Positions 19,510 to 29,591 are shown, counted from the first letter of the stretch. The stretch is DNA of 64,000 nt from Alphaproteobacteria bacterium (GCA_030425145.1 JAUHVK010000012.1:56437-120436), one strand, 5' to 3'. Translations and numbers: made by a program. The notes: generated from the sequence alone by a model not told the origin.

Positions 19510-20259
19510 TCAATACATGTCGCCGAGGCCCTGCCAGATCAAACGCAGGGAGATCAGCACCAGTAGAGCGTTTAGTCCCAGCCCGAAGCGTCGATCATCA
19601 ATCCGGTTGAGAACATGGCCCCCGGTCCAGGTTCCCGCAAAACCCGCCAACAACATCAAGACGATCAATCCGGCCCAGTTGGAAAAGGCAAAACCGAGGC
19701 CAGCGAAAACGACGACTTTCAGCCCATGCTGTAGCGTCATCAGTGCCGCATGGGTTGCCACATGCGCATGGCGGGGCAGTCGGAAGGCCTTGGTGTAGCT
19801 GGCGACGAAGAGGCCTGTCGCCCCGAAGAGCATCGTCAGAAAGCTGGACACGATCCCGCTGACCAGCGCTTTTTCCGAAAGCCATTTTGGCGGGCGCGCC
19901 ACCACCGTCCAGATCACGAAACAGCCAATGCCGATCTGAATCGCCGACTCAGGCAGGTCGATAGCGACCGAACCGCCAGAGACCGCGCCGACAAGCGAGC
20001 CAACTGCGAAGGCGGGTAAGGCTGGTCGATGTACCTTTCCAAGCAACAGCAAGGCGCGACCCGCATTTGACCCGAGTTGCACCACGCCATGAACCGGGAT
20101 CAATGCGGAGGCAGGAACGAGCGTCGCCATCACCGCCAGCAGCAGTCCGCCACCTCCGATACCGAGCGATCCGCTGATGAAAGAGCTGATGTAACTGGCA
20201 AGAACAAGTGCGAGCAGGGTTCCCTGGGACATGCCCTCGGGCAGCAGGGTCTCGATCAC
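19510..20259 (-). CDS. TauE/SafE-family membrane permease
   Basis: 'ISSFISGSLGIGGGGLLLAVMATLVPASALIPVHGVVQLGSNAGRALLL'. Confidence 0.88.
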   Translation of the reverse strand: MIETLLPEGMSQGTLLALVLASYISSFISGSLGIGGGGLLLAVMATLVPASALIPVHGVVQLGSNAGRALLLLGKVHRPALPAFAVGSLVGAVSGGSVAIDLPESAIQIGIGCFVIWTVVARPPKWLSEKALVSGIVSSFLTMLFGATGLFVASYTKAFRLPRHAHVATHAALMTLQHGLKVVVFAGLGFAFSNWAGLIVLMLLAGFAGTWTGGHVLNRIDDRRFGLGLNALLVLISLRLIWQGLGDMY

Positions 20260-21233
20260 CGGGCACCAATCGCATCGGGGTTGATCACGTTCACCGGTGC
20301 GCTGTCGGCAAAGGCGTTGATCTGGGCGTAGATCTCGGCGAATTGCAGGTCCAACTCATCCTCGGTTACGAAACCGATATGGGGCGTGCCGATGACGTTT
20401 GGATGCGACGCGATCGGGTCATTCGGATTGGTGAGTGGTTCTTTGTCGAACACGTCCAGCGCGAGGCGACCCGGTCGTCCGGCGGCAAGAGCCGCTTCCA
20501 ACGCTCCCGGAGCGACAAGGCCCGCGCGCGATGTGTTGATGAATGTGGCGGAGGGTTTCATCGCCATCAGGTCGTCTGCCGTGATGATCCCACGCGTCGC
20601 CGGAACAAGCCGGACATGCAGGCTCACAAAGTCGCTTTGGGCAAAGAACTCTTCCCGGCTTGCGGCGACGGTTTCACCATTGGCAGTTGCGCGAGCACGA
20701 CCCTCATCCGATCCCCACCAGACAACATCCATCCCGAAGGCTTTCGCATAGTGTGCGACCTGTCCGGCGATGCCACCGTAACCGTAGAGACCCAACCTGC
20801 GCCCGCCGACCGTCTGGCCAACGCCGATCTGCCAGTTTCCGGCCTTGAGAGAGGCCATCTGCTGCGGGATCTGTCGGGCGGATGCCAGAAGCAACGCGAA
20901 TGTCAGCTCTGCCGCTGCGCGCGAGGGCGCGTCTTTCTTGGTGTTGGAGCAGAAGACAACGCCATTTGCGGTGCAGGCTGGTACGTCGACGTGAGGATAC
21001 ACGCCACGCTGGCTGATAAGTCTGAGGTTCGGCAGGCGGTCGAGCAGCGCTGGGCCAATTGCAGTCCGTTCGCGGAACAGGACAAGGACATCCGCATCGG
21101 CCACACGCTCGGCGAGGGCTTCTGGATCGGGTTGGTGGTCAGTCCAGACAGTCACGTCATGGCTGTCGAGCAGGGAAAAGCTCGGCAGGGTCCGCAGAGT
21201 GTCGAACCAGTCGTCGAGGATATGAACCTTCAT
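20256..21233 (-). CDS. D-2-hydroxyacid dehydrogenase family protein
   Basis: 'VGGRRLGLYGYGGIAGQVAHYAKAFGMDVVWWG', 'TRGIITADDLMAMKPSATFINTSRAGLV', 'ALDVFDKEPL'. Confidence 0.9.
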   Translation of the reverse strand: MKVHILDDWFDTLRTLPSFSLLDSHDVTVWTDHQPDPEALAERVADADVLVLFRERTAIGPALLDRLPNLRLISQRGVYPHVDVPACTANGVVFCSNTKKDAPSRAAAELTFALLLASARQIPQQMASLKAGNWQIGVGQTVGGRRLGLYGYGGIAGQVAHYAKAFGMDVVWWGSDEGRARATANGETVAASREEFFAQSDFVSLHVRLVPATRGIITADDLMAMKPSATFINTSRAGLVAPGALEAALAAGRPGRLALDVFDKEPLTNPNDPIASHPNVIGTPHIGFVTEDELDLQFAEIYAQINAFADSAPVNVINPDAIGAR

Positions 21234-21254
21234 GTCGCGTCCAATCTGCTCGGG

Positions 21255-22916
21255 TTATCGTGAGGTTTGTGGCGGATGCGCGCGCCGGATCACAGGCGAG
21301 GCGACCTGATCCGAGATTGGAATGTCCCAAACCGTGGCGCTGTCGCTTGCTGCAAAGGCTTCGACCAGTCTTGGAATATCGGAAAGGTCGTTCACGGTTT
21401 CACCAACGAGTCCGAAGCCGCGCGCGATGGCGGCAAAGTCGGTACGTCCAAAGACAGCGCCATCATCGGGAAGACCTTCTGCACGCAGTTTGTGAATTTC
21501 AGAGCCGTAAGCGCCATCGTTCAGCACAACGATCAGCACTTTCAGACCGTGGCGTTTGATGGTTTCCAGTTCCTGCACATGCATCAACAGGCTGCCATCG
21601 CCGTCGAACAATACCACCGGGCTGTCGGGGCGTGCGCAGGCAACGCCCATGGCAAAGCTGATACCGTTGCCGATTGCGCCGAATTCGCGGATCGTCAGAA
21701 AGTGCTCCTGCGGGCGCGAAGGCATGTGCGCAACGTAGTAGGAACAATGACCCGAGGAGTTCACCATTTCCCACCCTGCGGGCAGTGCGGCTTCCAGCGC
21801 GGCGGCCACACCGCGGGGGTCATGGGTGCCATCGTCGATGGTGAAACTGGCCGCGTCGTAAGGTTCGGTTTTGATCCGTTCGGCCAGTTCCTTTGTCCGT
21901 TGATTTGAGGTGCGACGGCTGACGCAGGCGGCAAGGGCCTCGGCCCCAAGACGCGCATCCGCACGCAGGTGCATGTCCGCCGCGCGGCGCCCTTGTGACA
22001 GGGTCACAGGTTCCACGTCGATCTGCAAAACCTGCGCATTTGGCCAGAGCTTGCCCGCGTCGGCATTGTGCCGGGCGAGGGATGTTCCGAAAGCAAGGAT
22101 CAGGTCGGCTTGCCCCAGCACCTCTCGTGCCACGTCCGACGAAAAACCACCAGCAACGCCAAGGGAGAAGGGGTCATCGTGGAAGAGCCCCCTTGCGGGC
22201 AGTGTCGTGCAAAGCGGAGCATCCAGCGCCTCTGCCAGTGCCCGACACGCAGGGCCTGCATCGGAGTCCACCGCGCCCATCCCGGCCATGACAACGATGC
22301 GCCCTGCGCTTTCGATGGCCGCGACTGCTGCGGACAGATCTTCCGGGTTAGGCGGCATCGGCCCGGACTTGGGCACAATGTCGACCGAACAAGCGGGCAA
22401 GTTTGCGTTTTCGGGCCGAGCGGCATTTTGCAGGTCGAAGGGAACACCGACGACAACCGGACGGCGTTCCATTCTTGCCTGTACAAAGGCGTCGCGCAGT
22501 GTTGTGGCCATACGGGACACGTTGTGTAGAGAATGGTAGGCGGCACCAGTGGCGGTCACGAAGGGCGCTTGGTCTATAGCTTGATTGTACCAACCGGTGT
22601 TGAGCGGTGACTCGCCTGCAAAAACGACCATAGGCAAACGCGCGCGGACCGCAGCAGGCAGTGCAGTCATCAACTGAGTCAGGCCCGGGCCGCATGTGAC
22701 GGTGGCAAACCCGACTTCGCCTGTCTTGCGTGCGTGAGCCATAGCGGCGGCGGCCGCGCAATGTTCGTGCCGGACGTAGATCATTTCGACGCCGTGACCA
22801 GCGAGGCGGGTGGCGAAGTTCATGTTGGCGTCGCCGAGCAGAGCAAAGCAGGTGCCGACATCTTCCTGCGCGACCACATCCGCCAGAAGGTCGAAGACGT
22901 GCTGTTGGGTACTCAC
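21255..22916 (-). CDS. thiamine-diphosphate-dependent enzyme (acetolactate synthase/decarboxylase superfamily)
   Basis: Catalytic Glu 'RHEHCAAAAAMAHARKTG', ThDP motif 'FDGDGSLLMHVQELETIKRHGLKVLIVVLNDGAYG'. Confidence 0.9.
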   Translation of the reverse strand: MSTQQHVFDLLADVVAQEDVGTCFALLGDANMNFATRLAGHGVEMIYVRHEHCAAAAAMAHARKTGEVGFATVTCGPGLTQLMTALPAAVRARLPMVVFAGESPLNTGWYNQAIDQAPFVTATGAAYHSLHNVSRMATTLRDAFVQARMERRPVVVGVPFDLQNAARPENANLPACSVDIVPKSGPMPPNPEDLSAAVAAIESAGRIVVMAGMGAVDSDAGPACRALAEALDAPLCTTLPARGLFHDDPFSLGVAGGFSSDVAREVLGQADLILAFGTSLARHNADAGKLWPNAQVLQIDVEPVTLSQGRRAADMHLRADARLGAEALAACVSRRTSNQRTKELAERIKTEPYDAASFTIDDGTHDPRGVAAALEAALPAGWEMVNSSGHCSYYVAHMPSRPQEHFLTIREFGAIGNGISFAMGVACARPDSPVVLFDGDGSLLMHVQELETIKRHGLKVLIVVLNDGAYGSEIHKLRAEGLPDDGAVFGRTDFAAIARGFGLVGETVNDLSDIPRLVEAFAASDSATVWDIPISDQVASPVIRRAHPPQTSR

Positions 22917-24007
22917 GCCTTTCCTCCGAATATCGCTTTGGGGACCATTACCTCGCCACGTGCGATCAGACGTGCTGTGCGCACCACGCCGGCGGAGTGA
23001 AAGGAGAAACCGTTGTCTCGGCTGAACTTGACGGTGACGTCCATTGTGCCAACGGGATGTTCGATCATCATCGTGACGGGAGACCCTTCAACGGGTGTTG
23101 CAGTCCCTTCGGCAACGGTTCCGGGGGCGAGGGCGCAAGCCGCGAGGCATTGGGAACCCGTCACCGCCAGCGTCGGGTGCGTCGTCCACGGCATGAAGTA
23201 GCGTGCGCTAAAATGGCCACCATCGCGGGGTGGTGCGATCAGCCCGAGCTTCGGTGTCACTTGTTCGCGGACATCACCGAACCCCATCATCTCTCCGGCT
23301 TTGAGGCGGATCGCCTCCATCCGGGCGAAGAGATCGCGATTGGCGTCAAGCTCTTCCACGGTTTCGTACCCTGTGAGTCCGAAATCAGCGGCGCGGGCGA
23401 TCATCATGGGCATGGCCACATCGATGCAGGTGACGGTGACCCCGTCGATCACGTCTGTCGGGTTGCCGGTCGGGAACATGACCCCGCCGGAGCGAGAGCC
23501 AACCACGTCGAGGAAATCCAGCGCGACAGGCGCAGAGGTACCAGGCACGCCGTCGATGGCTACGTCGCCGTCATAGCTGACCTGCCCACCGGGGGTCTGT
23601 ACGATGGCCTCTACAAGTGCGCCAGTATTGACCGCACGGATACGGACCTTGGTTTCATCACCCTGCGGGGCGACAAGGCCCATCTCGATGGCCGCCGGGC
23701 CAACACCGACCAGGATGTTGCCGCAGGTTGGTTTGAAATCGACGATCGGTTTTTCAACGCCGACCTGGGCAAAGAAGTAGTCGACATCGACGCCCGGCTC
23801 TTCCGATTTGGACAGCATTGCGACCTTGGTTGTCACTTCGACGCCGCCACCCAGCCCGTCGATCGTGCGCTTGTTCCCGGCACCCATGACCGAAACCAGA
23901 ACGCGTGCCAGCGCCTCGCGGTCCTCAGGCAGGTCTTCGCGCCGGAAATACGGTCCCCGCGAAGTGCCGCCGCGCATAAAGTGAAAGGGTATCGCTGTCT
24001 GTGTCAT
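22913..24007 (-). CDS. PrpF/4-oxalomesaconate tautomerase family isomerase (GalD/LigU-like)
   Basis: 'IPFHFMRGGTSRGPYFRREDLP', 'KRTIDGLGGGVEVTTKVAMLSKS', 'TCGNILVGVGPAAIEMGLV'; ATG at 24007 (MTQTAIPFHFMRGG). Confidence 0.85.
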   Translation of the reverse strand: MTQTAIPFHFMRGGTSRGPYFRREDLPEDREALARVLVSVMGAGNKRTIDGLGGGVEVTTKVAMLSKSEEPGVDVDYFFAQVGVEKPIVDFKPTCGNILVGVGPAAIEMGLVAPQGDETKVRIRAVNTGALVEAIVQTPGGQVSYDGDVAIDGVPGTSAPVALDFLDVVGSRSGGVMFPTGNPTDVIDGVTVTCIDVAMPMMIARAADFGLTGYETVEELDANRDLFARMEAIRLKAGEMMGFGDVREQVTPKLGLIAPPRDGGHFSARYFMPWTTHPTLAVTGSQCLAACALAPGTVAEGTATPVEGSPVTMMIEHPVGTMDVTVKFSRDNGFSFHSAGVVRTARLIARGEVMVPKAIFGGKA

Positions 24008-26019
24008 ACAAGTGGCCATGGAAGATTGGTGAAGGATTGCAGAAGTCCTGGCGGGAAATCCCGTCCCAGTATCCAAGCAAGTCCGCAGATGAAGATGATC
24101 CCGGCCGCAGTGTAGCCTATTGTCGCCAGCCACCCGAGACCGGCGCGGATGCGGAAGAATGCGACCAAGAAGATCACGAGGGCGAGGATCAGCCCTAGAA
24201 GGAAGCTAAGAGCGAGCAGGGCGAAGAACCACGAAAGTGTCCCCCAGAGGCCGTAGCCGCTTTCGGCCGCTTCGGTGCCCTGTTCGAGGTCAATGAACAC
24301 CTCGTCCTCGGCGGACACGCGCCGCATCCGCCAGAGCAGAGCCAAACACCCCGCCAGTGTGATGAAACCCACGGTCATCGGGAAGACCCGGTCCTGGAAG
24401 CGCCCGACGCCCCACGAGTCGATGATGGTGATCGCAACATAAAGGGTCATCACACCGAGGAAGATCGCCGGTGCGACCTTGGCACCGGTGGGCGCGTCGA
24501 TGTTCTCGCGGATGTTCTTGGACTGCTTGATTCCAACCACCACTGAAATGACCGTCAGGATCAGGATGCCGATGGTCAGTGGGGACAGGATGTAGTCAAA
24601 ACCAAACTCAGGCCCGCGCCGAAAGCGTGCCGCAGCGATCTGCCAAGCCTGATTGACGAAAATCTCCGTCTGCTGAGACAAGACGAAGCCGATCAGGAAG
24701 GCTGGTCGGGAATAGTCAAACCGGCGGAGCATGATGCCGATGACACCGATTCCGATAAGTGCCACCAGATCGCCCAGGGATTGACGGGACTGAAACGCCG
24801 CAAAGGCGATGATCATGAAAAGAAATGGCGCCAGCAGCGTGAAGCGGATCGTCGTCAGGCGTGCGATCTGTGGGGACAAGAGGATGCAGAGCCCTGCACC
24901 AAAGACGTTGGCGAGCGCGAGCGACCAGACGATCGTATAGGTGATGTCCAGGTCGTTGCGGACCATCTGCGGGCCGGGCGTCATGTTGAGAAGGGCCAAC
25001 CCGCCAAGGAAGATCGCCATGGACCCCGAGCCCGGGATCCCAAAGATCAGCGTTGGAACAAGTCCGCCGCCTTCCTTTGCGTTGTTGGAGCTTTCTGGTG
25101 CCACGACGCCACGGATGTCGCCTTGGCCGAACATCGACCGGTCCTTGGCGGTTTGAACGGCAGAGCCATAGGCAAGCCAGTCCACCACGGACCCACCGAG
25201 GCCCGGGATCACGCCAACGAGTACGCCGATAGTGGCGCAGCGGATCGACAGCCACTTGTTCTGCCACCAGTCCTTAACGCCCTGCAACCAGCCATCGCCC
25301 AGCTGACCGGCACCGGCGATGGGTTTGTCCCGCCGCAGAAGAGAGACGATCTCGGGAATGGCGTAGATGCCGAGGCCGACGATGACCAACTGGAAGCCGT
25401 CTACGAGATAAGGCAAATCATAGGTCGACATGCGCAGGCTGCCGCCTGCCGGGGCAGCGCCGATCGTGCCCACCAGAAGGCCAACTCCTGCGGCAACAAC
25501 GCCCTTTAGAGGAACGCGTCCCGCGAGGATTGCCACCATTGACAGGCCAAGAACAGTAATCATCAGCATCTCAGGCAGGCCGAACGCGAGGATCAACGGG
25601 CGAGCAATGAAGATGAAGAAGGTCAGCACGACTGCACCGAAAAGCCCCCCGAAGAGGGACGAGGCGAAGGCTGCTGACAAGGCTCGGGCCGCATGGCCCT
25701 GCCGGGCCAGAGGGAAGCCGTCGAGCACGGTCGCCTGGCTGGCAGAGGAGCCGGGGATGCCAAGCAGAACAGAAGAAAAAGTGTCGGATGTCGGAATGAC
25801 GGCAATCAACCCGACCATCAGCGCAAGACCGCTGACTGGATCCATCCCGTACATGAACGGCAGAACCAGCGCGAGTCCGGCGATCCCGCCTAGGCCGGGC
25901 AGAACGCCGATAGACAGACCCAGCAGGACACCCGCCATAAGGTACATGAGCTGCACCGGGTGAAAAATCATAGTGAACGCGTCCGCCAGAGCCGGGAGCG
26001 CGGTTGCAAAAATATCCAT
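24004..26019 (-). CDS. tripartite tricarboxylate transporter, TctA-TctB fusion (671 aa)
   Basis: TctA signatures 'GVLPGLGGIAGLALVLPFMYG', 'GIPGSSASQATVLDGFPLARQG', 'VAPESSNNAKEGGGLVPTLIFGIPGSGSMAIFLGG'; extra ~170-aa C-terminal multi-TM segment like TctB. Confidence 0.88.
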   Translation of the reverse strand: MDIFATALPALADAFTMIFHPVQLMYLMAGVLLGLSIGVLPGLGGIAGLALVLPFMYGMDPVSGLALMVGLIAVIPTSDTFSSVLLGIPGSSASQATVLDGFPLARQGHAARALSAAFASSLFGGLFGAVVLTFFIFIARPLILAFGLPEMLMITVLGLSMVAILAGRVPLKGVVAAGVGLLVGTIGAAPAGGSLRMSTYDLPYLVDGFQLVIVGLGIYAIPEIVSLLRRDKPIAGAGQLGDGWLQGVKDWWQNKWLSIRCATIGVLVGVIPGLGGSVVDWLAYGSAVQTAKDRSMFGQGDIRGVVAPESSNNAKEGGGLVPTLIFGIPGSGSMAIFLGGLALLNMTPGPQMVRNDLDITYTIVWSLALANVFGAGLCILLSPQIARLTTIRFTLLAPFLFMIIAFAAFQSRQSLGDLVALIGIGVIGIMLRRFDYSRPAFLIGFVLSQQTEIFVNQAWQIAAARFRRGPEFGFDYILSPLTIGILILTVISVVVGIKQSKNIRENIDAPTGAKVAPAIFLGVMTLYVAITIIDSWGVGRFQDRVFPMTVGFITLAGCLALLWRMRRVSAEDEVFIDLEQGTEAAESGYGLWGTLSWFFALLALSFLLGLILALVIFLVAFFRIRAGLGWLATIGYTAAGIIFICGLAWILGRDFPPGLLQSFTNLPWPLV

Positions 26020-26050
26020 GGTCTCGTCCCCTGCGCCGTCGACAAACGTT

Positions 26051-26078
26051 GCCCCACCCGGCGGCGGCCGGGTGGGGC
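26051..26078. terminator. perfect 12-bp GC hairpin between tctC and the tctA-tctB fusion gene
   Basis: GCCCCACCCGGC-ggcg-GCCGGGTGGGGC. Confidence 0.7.
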
Positions 26079-26096
26079 TGTTGCGAGTTTAGCGCG

Positions 26097-27188
26097 TCAC
26101 TCGATCGTGATGCCGTAATCTTCCTTCAACCAGTTCAGGACGAAGGATTTGGCGTCAGCCGAAATGGACGTCGCCTGTTCGGTCGCGATCACGGCAGACT
26201 TGCCAGTCTGCTGCGGATAGACGCCCAGTTCTTTCGCCGAGATTTCAGCAAAGTCAGGGCGCGCCTTGACCGCGTTGAGGGCGGTTGTGAATGCGGCAAC
26301 GACGTCCGCCGAGGCAGAACCAGGCAGGTAGATCGTCTTCTGGTTTGCGAAACCGGCGATGAAGAACGCCTTGTACGCGTCCCATGCGGTGCCTTCGGTC
26401 TCACATGCTGCTGTTGCTTCACAGATTTCCTTGAAGCTCGGGAGGTCCGGGAATGTCGGGTCGCGGACGATGTTGCCGTCTTCGTCAAGAGAGCCCCAAG
26501 TGAAAACAGGAACTGCGAGGCCCTGCTCGACCAGTGGAACAACGTTGGCGAGGTAAGCCGAGGTGGTCTGATAGTCGATGTTGGCTTCGCCACGCTCGAA
26601 CATCAGGCGACCGTCGCCGCGACCTTCGACGCCGAATACCGGGTCGACCTGCAGGCCGAGCATCTTGAATGCCAGCAGTGGTACGAGGTCGAGCGTAGTC
26701 GCGCCCTGAGAGCCGTAGAGGAAGAATTCCTCGCTCAGGCCGTCCATGTCGCCGTCGAAACGCTCGGCCAGATCGGGCGGCAGGTAGACAACGCCGCCAG
26801 TGCCCGAAGCCAGAACGGGCTGCCAACCATTGTATTCATAGCGAACCCGGGGGTCGCCCAGAAGATAGGGGAACTTTGTCGAACCGGAATCGCCGAAGAT
26901 CAGCAGGCCGTCACCGCTGCCTTGGTTCGCTTCGAACCAGTTGGCACCTTCGGTCGAGCCAGCGCCAGGGCGGTAACGGACCACGACGGTCGGGTTGCCG
27001 GGCAGTGCTTCGCTCATCAGCGGCGCGTAGAAGTTAGCCCATTTTGCCGAGCCGCCGGACTCCGAGAACGGGATTACGTATTCGATGGTCTGGCCGGAAT
27101 AATCCTGAGCCATTGCGACGCTGGCTGAAAAGCCTGCCACCAGCCCGAATGCGCATGCCGCACCCGTCGCCTTTTCAAAAAATGTCAT
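26097..27188 (-). CDS. tctC: tripartite tricarboxylate transporter substrate-binding protein TctC
   Basis: Signal peptide, 'QTIEYVIPFSESGGSAKWANFYAPLMSEALPGNPTVVVRYRPGAGSTEGANWFEAN'; adjacent to TctA. Confidence 0.85.
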   Translation of the reverse strand: MTFFEKATGAACAFGLVAGFSASVAMAQDYSGQTIEYVIPFSESGGSAKWANFYAPLMSEALPGNPTVVVRYRPGAGSTEGANWFEANQGSGDGLLIFGDSGSTKFPYLLGDPRVRYEYNGWQPVLASGTGGVVYLPPDLAERFDGDMDGLSEEFFLYGSQGATTLDLVPLLAFKMLGLQVDPVFGVEGRGDGRLMFERGEANIDYQTTSAYLANVVPLVEQGLAVPVFTWGSLDEDGNIVRDPTFPDLPSFKEICEATAACETEGTAWDAYKAFFIAGFANQKTIYLPGSASADVVAAFTTALNAVKARPDFAEISAKELGVYPQQTGKSAVIATEQATSISADAKSFVLNWLKEDYGITIE

Positions 27189-27495
27189 TTTTTCTCCTCC
27201 CTAGTGTTGTGGCCAGTGTTTCTGGCCTTGCTAAAACTTTCTGCTGTTTCCTGAGTCTCTGCAAGAAGATCGAAGTTTGTCCCGCGGGTTGTCAGCCTCC
27301 TTCGGCGCATTGTTGGAATGCCATCGGTGAATTCTGTAACGCGATCGTCGCTGCATCGAAGTCAGCGATCATGCGCGTCGGCTGATTCAGTAAGGCGAAG
27401 CTGGGCCTGGCCGCCGCGACAAGCGTAGGCGTCATGAAGCGGTGTTTGGTTATTCTCAGTTCAGTCATCGGTCCGCATGGCTTGTTGCATTCAGG

Positions 27496-27515
27496 TGTAT
27501 CCAACTGTATCCAAT
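27496..27515. promoter_or_regulatory. tandem direct repeat TGTATCCAAC/TGTATCCAAT, candidate GntR operator
   Basis: Two near-identical 10-mers with exact 10-bp period, 22 bp upstream of the GntR start. Confidence 0.45.
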
Positions 27516-27537
27516 TTGAAAAGAACAGAGTGAACCC

Positions 27538-28200
27538 GTGGCCGAAAGAAACCGTTCCAGCGAAACCAGACAGGGTCAGGACGCTTATGAAAAGCTGCTC
27601 CGCGCTATTCTGGATGCGCGGCTGAGGCCCGGTGACCGGATTGTGGAAACGGAGTTGGCATCTTTGCTGGGCCTGTCCCGGACGCCGATTCGAGAGGCCA
27701 TTCGGCAGTTGGAATCAGACGGCCTTGTGACCCATCAGCCGCGTATCGGCGCGACCGTCCGCAAGCTTGATTATTCCGAAGTGAACGAGCTTTACGAAAT
27801 GCGAGCAGTGCTGGAAGGCACAGCTGCACGGCTGGCCGCGCGTGGGGCTTCGGATATCGAATTGTCCGAACTTGATGCCATTAACGAAGATATGGCTGGC
27901 TCCTCGGACACGGCGCGATTGTCGGAGCTGAACAGCTTGTTCCACGGCGTGATCCTCAACGCAGCCCGGAACCGGTTCCTCGTGAAATCGGTCAGTGCGG
28001 TGCAGAAAACTTTGCTCATTCTTGGGCCGTCGACGCTCGCGGATGATGCCCGTGCGCGCGCTGCAAACAACGAACACAAGGCCATCGTGGCGGCACTTCG
28101 CGCCCGCGACGGCGACGCGGCGGAGGCACAGATGCGCGCTCATATCGAAGGTGCGCATCGGGCTCGGCTTCAACTACTTCGAACGGCGGGAATGGGATGA
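27538..28200 (+). CDS. GntR-family regulator (FCD domain)
   Basis: GTG start; 'DRIVETELASLLGLSRTPIREAIRQLESDGLVTHQPRIGATV' wHTH; FCD-like C-terminus. Confidence 0.92.
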   Translation: MAERNRSSETRQGQDAYEKLLRAILDARLRPGDRIVETELASLLGLSRTPIREAIRQLESDGLVTHQPRIGATVRKLDYSEVNELYEMRAVLEGTAARLAARGASDIELSELDAINEDMAGSSDTARLSELNSLFHGVILNAARNRFLVKSVSAVQKTLLILGPSTLADDARARAANNEHKAIVAALRARDGDAAEAQMRAHIEGAHRARLQLLRTAGMG

Positions 28201-29591
28201 TGGAACTCGAGTCATCAGGTTGGGATGTGATCGTCGCGGGCGGCGGCAATGCTGGCCTCTGTGCCGCGATCGAAGCGGCGGAGACAGGCGCGCGTGTCCT
28301 CATCCTCGATGCGGCGCCCAAGCCCTACAGGGGGGGCAACTCCCGTCACACCCGCAATTTCCGCTGCATGCATCGCGGCCCTCTTTCGGTGCTAACCGGC
28401 AGCTACGGCGAAGAAGAGTATTACGATGACCTACTGCGGGTGACGAAGGGCAAGACGGATGAAGACCTCGCCCGCATGACCATTCGCATGTCCGAAGAGT
28501 GCCTGCCTTGGATGGAAGCACATGGCGTCCGGTTCCAGCCTTCGCTGTCGGGCACGCTTTCGCTGTCACGCACAAATGCCTTTTTCCTCGGAGGGGGCAA
28601 GGCTCTGGTGAACGCGTACTACAACACTGCGGAGGATCTGGGTGTTTCTGTCGTCTATGATGCGAGTGTCGGACATGTCGTCATTGAAAACGGCCGTTTT
28701 ACAGGTCTGGAGGTCGACATCAGCGGCAAGACACATCTCATCGAAGGGCAGGCGCTTGTGATCGCATCGGGTGGATTTCAGGCGAACACCGATTGGTTGG
28801 CAGAGGCCTGGGGGCCGGCGGCGCGAAATTTTCTGATCCGCGGCACGCCCTACAATCGAGGCCGCATCCTACGTGACATGCTGGATCAAGGAGCTGAAAG
28901 CGTGGGTGATCCGACCCAATGCCATGCCGTCGCCATCGACGGGCGGGCGGCGCAGTTCGATGCAGGTATAGTCACACGGCTCGATTGCGTGCCCTTTTCC
29001 ATCGTGGTCAACCGAGATGGGCAGCGCTTTTATAACGAGGGCGAGGATGTTTGGCCAAAGCGCTACGCAATCTGGGGCCGGATTGTCGCCGCTCAACCCG
29101 AGCAGGTTGGATATGCCATCATCGACAGCAAAGCGGTCAACGACTTCATGCCGTCAGTATTCCCGCCAGAAACCGCCGACACGATCGAGGGGCTGGCACA
29201 AAAACTGGGACTTGCTGGCAACGCTCTTGCCGAGACGATCAGGGAGTACAACGCCGCCTGTCGTCCGGGGACTTTCGACGGGACCGATCTTGACCGGCTG
29301 TCCACTCAAGGGATCGAGCCGCCCAAGACCAACTGGGCCCGGCCGATCGATACGCCGCCCTATTTCGGATACGAGCTTCGGCCCGGTGTGACCTTCACCT
29401 ATCTCGGCTTGCGGGTGGATCGGACCGCGCAAGTGCAGACAGGCAATGGGCCGCTTTCGAATGTTTGGGCGGCGGGGGAAACCATGGCCGGATCAATCCT
29501 CGGGGAGGGGTATCTCGCGGGGTTTGGAATGACCATCGGAACCGTCTTTGGGCGTATCGCAGGACAGGAGGCCGCCAAGTATGTCGCTTGA
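28197..29591 (+). CDS. tcuA: FAD-dependent tricarballylate dehydrogenase-like (TcuA)
   Basis: 'DVIVAGGGNAGLCAAIEAAETGARVLILDAAPKPYRGGNSRHTRNFRCMH'; fumarate-reductase flavoprotein fold; followed by tcuB-like gene. Confidence 0.85.
   Translation: MMELESSGWDVIVAGGGNAGLCAAIEAAETGARVLILDAAPKPYRGGNSRHTRNFRCMHRGPLSVLTGSYGEEEYYDDLLRVTKGKTDEDLARMTIRMSEECLPWMEAHGVRFQPSLSGTLSLSRTNAFFLGGGKALVNAYYNTAEDLGVSVVYDASVGHVVIENGRFTGLEVDISGKTHLIEGQALVIASGGFQANTDWLAEAWGPAARNFLIRGTPYNRGRILRDMLDQGAESVGDPTQCHAVAIDGRAAQFDAGIVTRLDCVPFSIVVNRDGQRFYNEGEDVWPKRYAIWGRIVAAQPEQVGYAIIDSKAVNDFMPSVFPPETADTIEGLAQKLGLAGNALAETIREYNAACRPGTFDGTDLDRLSTQGIEPPKTNWARPIDTPPYFGYELRPGVTFTYLGLRVDRTAQVQTGNGPLSNVWAAGETMAGSILGEGYLAGFGMTIGTVFGRIAGQEAAKYVA

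Noticed and set aside
20208-21263. 351-aa plus ORF opposite the D-2-hydroxyacid dehydrogenase gene
   Set aside because: Shadow ORF of a coherent minus-strand gene.
22997-24115. 372-aa plus ORF opposite the PrpF/GalD-like gene
   Set aside because: Shadow ORF; no domain recognisable.
26004-27128. 374-aa plus ORF opposite tctC
   Set aside because: Shadow ORF; composition inconsistent with a folded protein.
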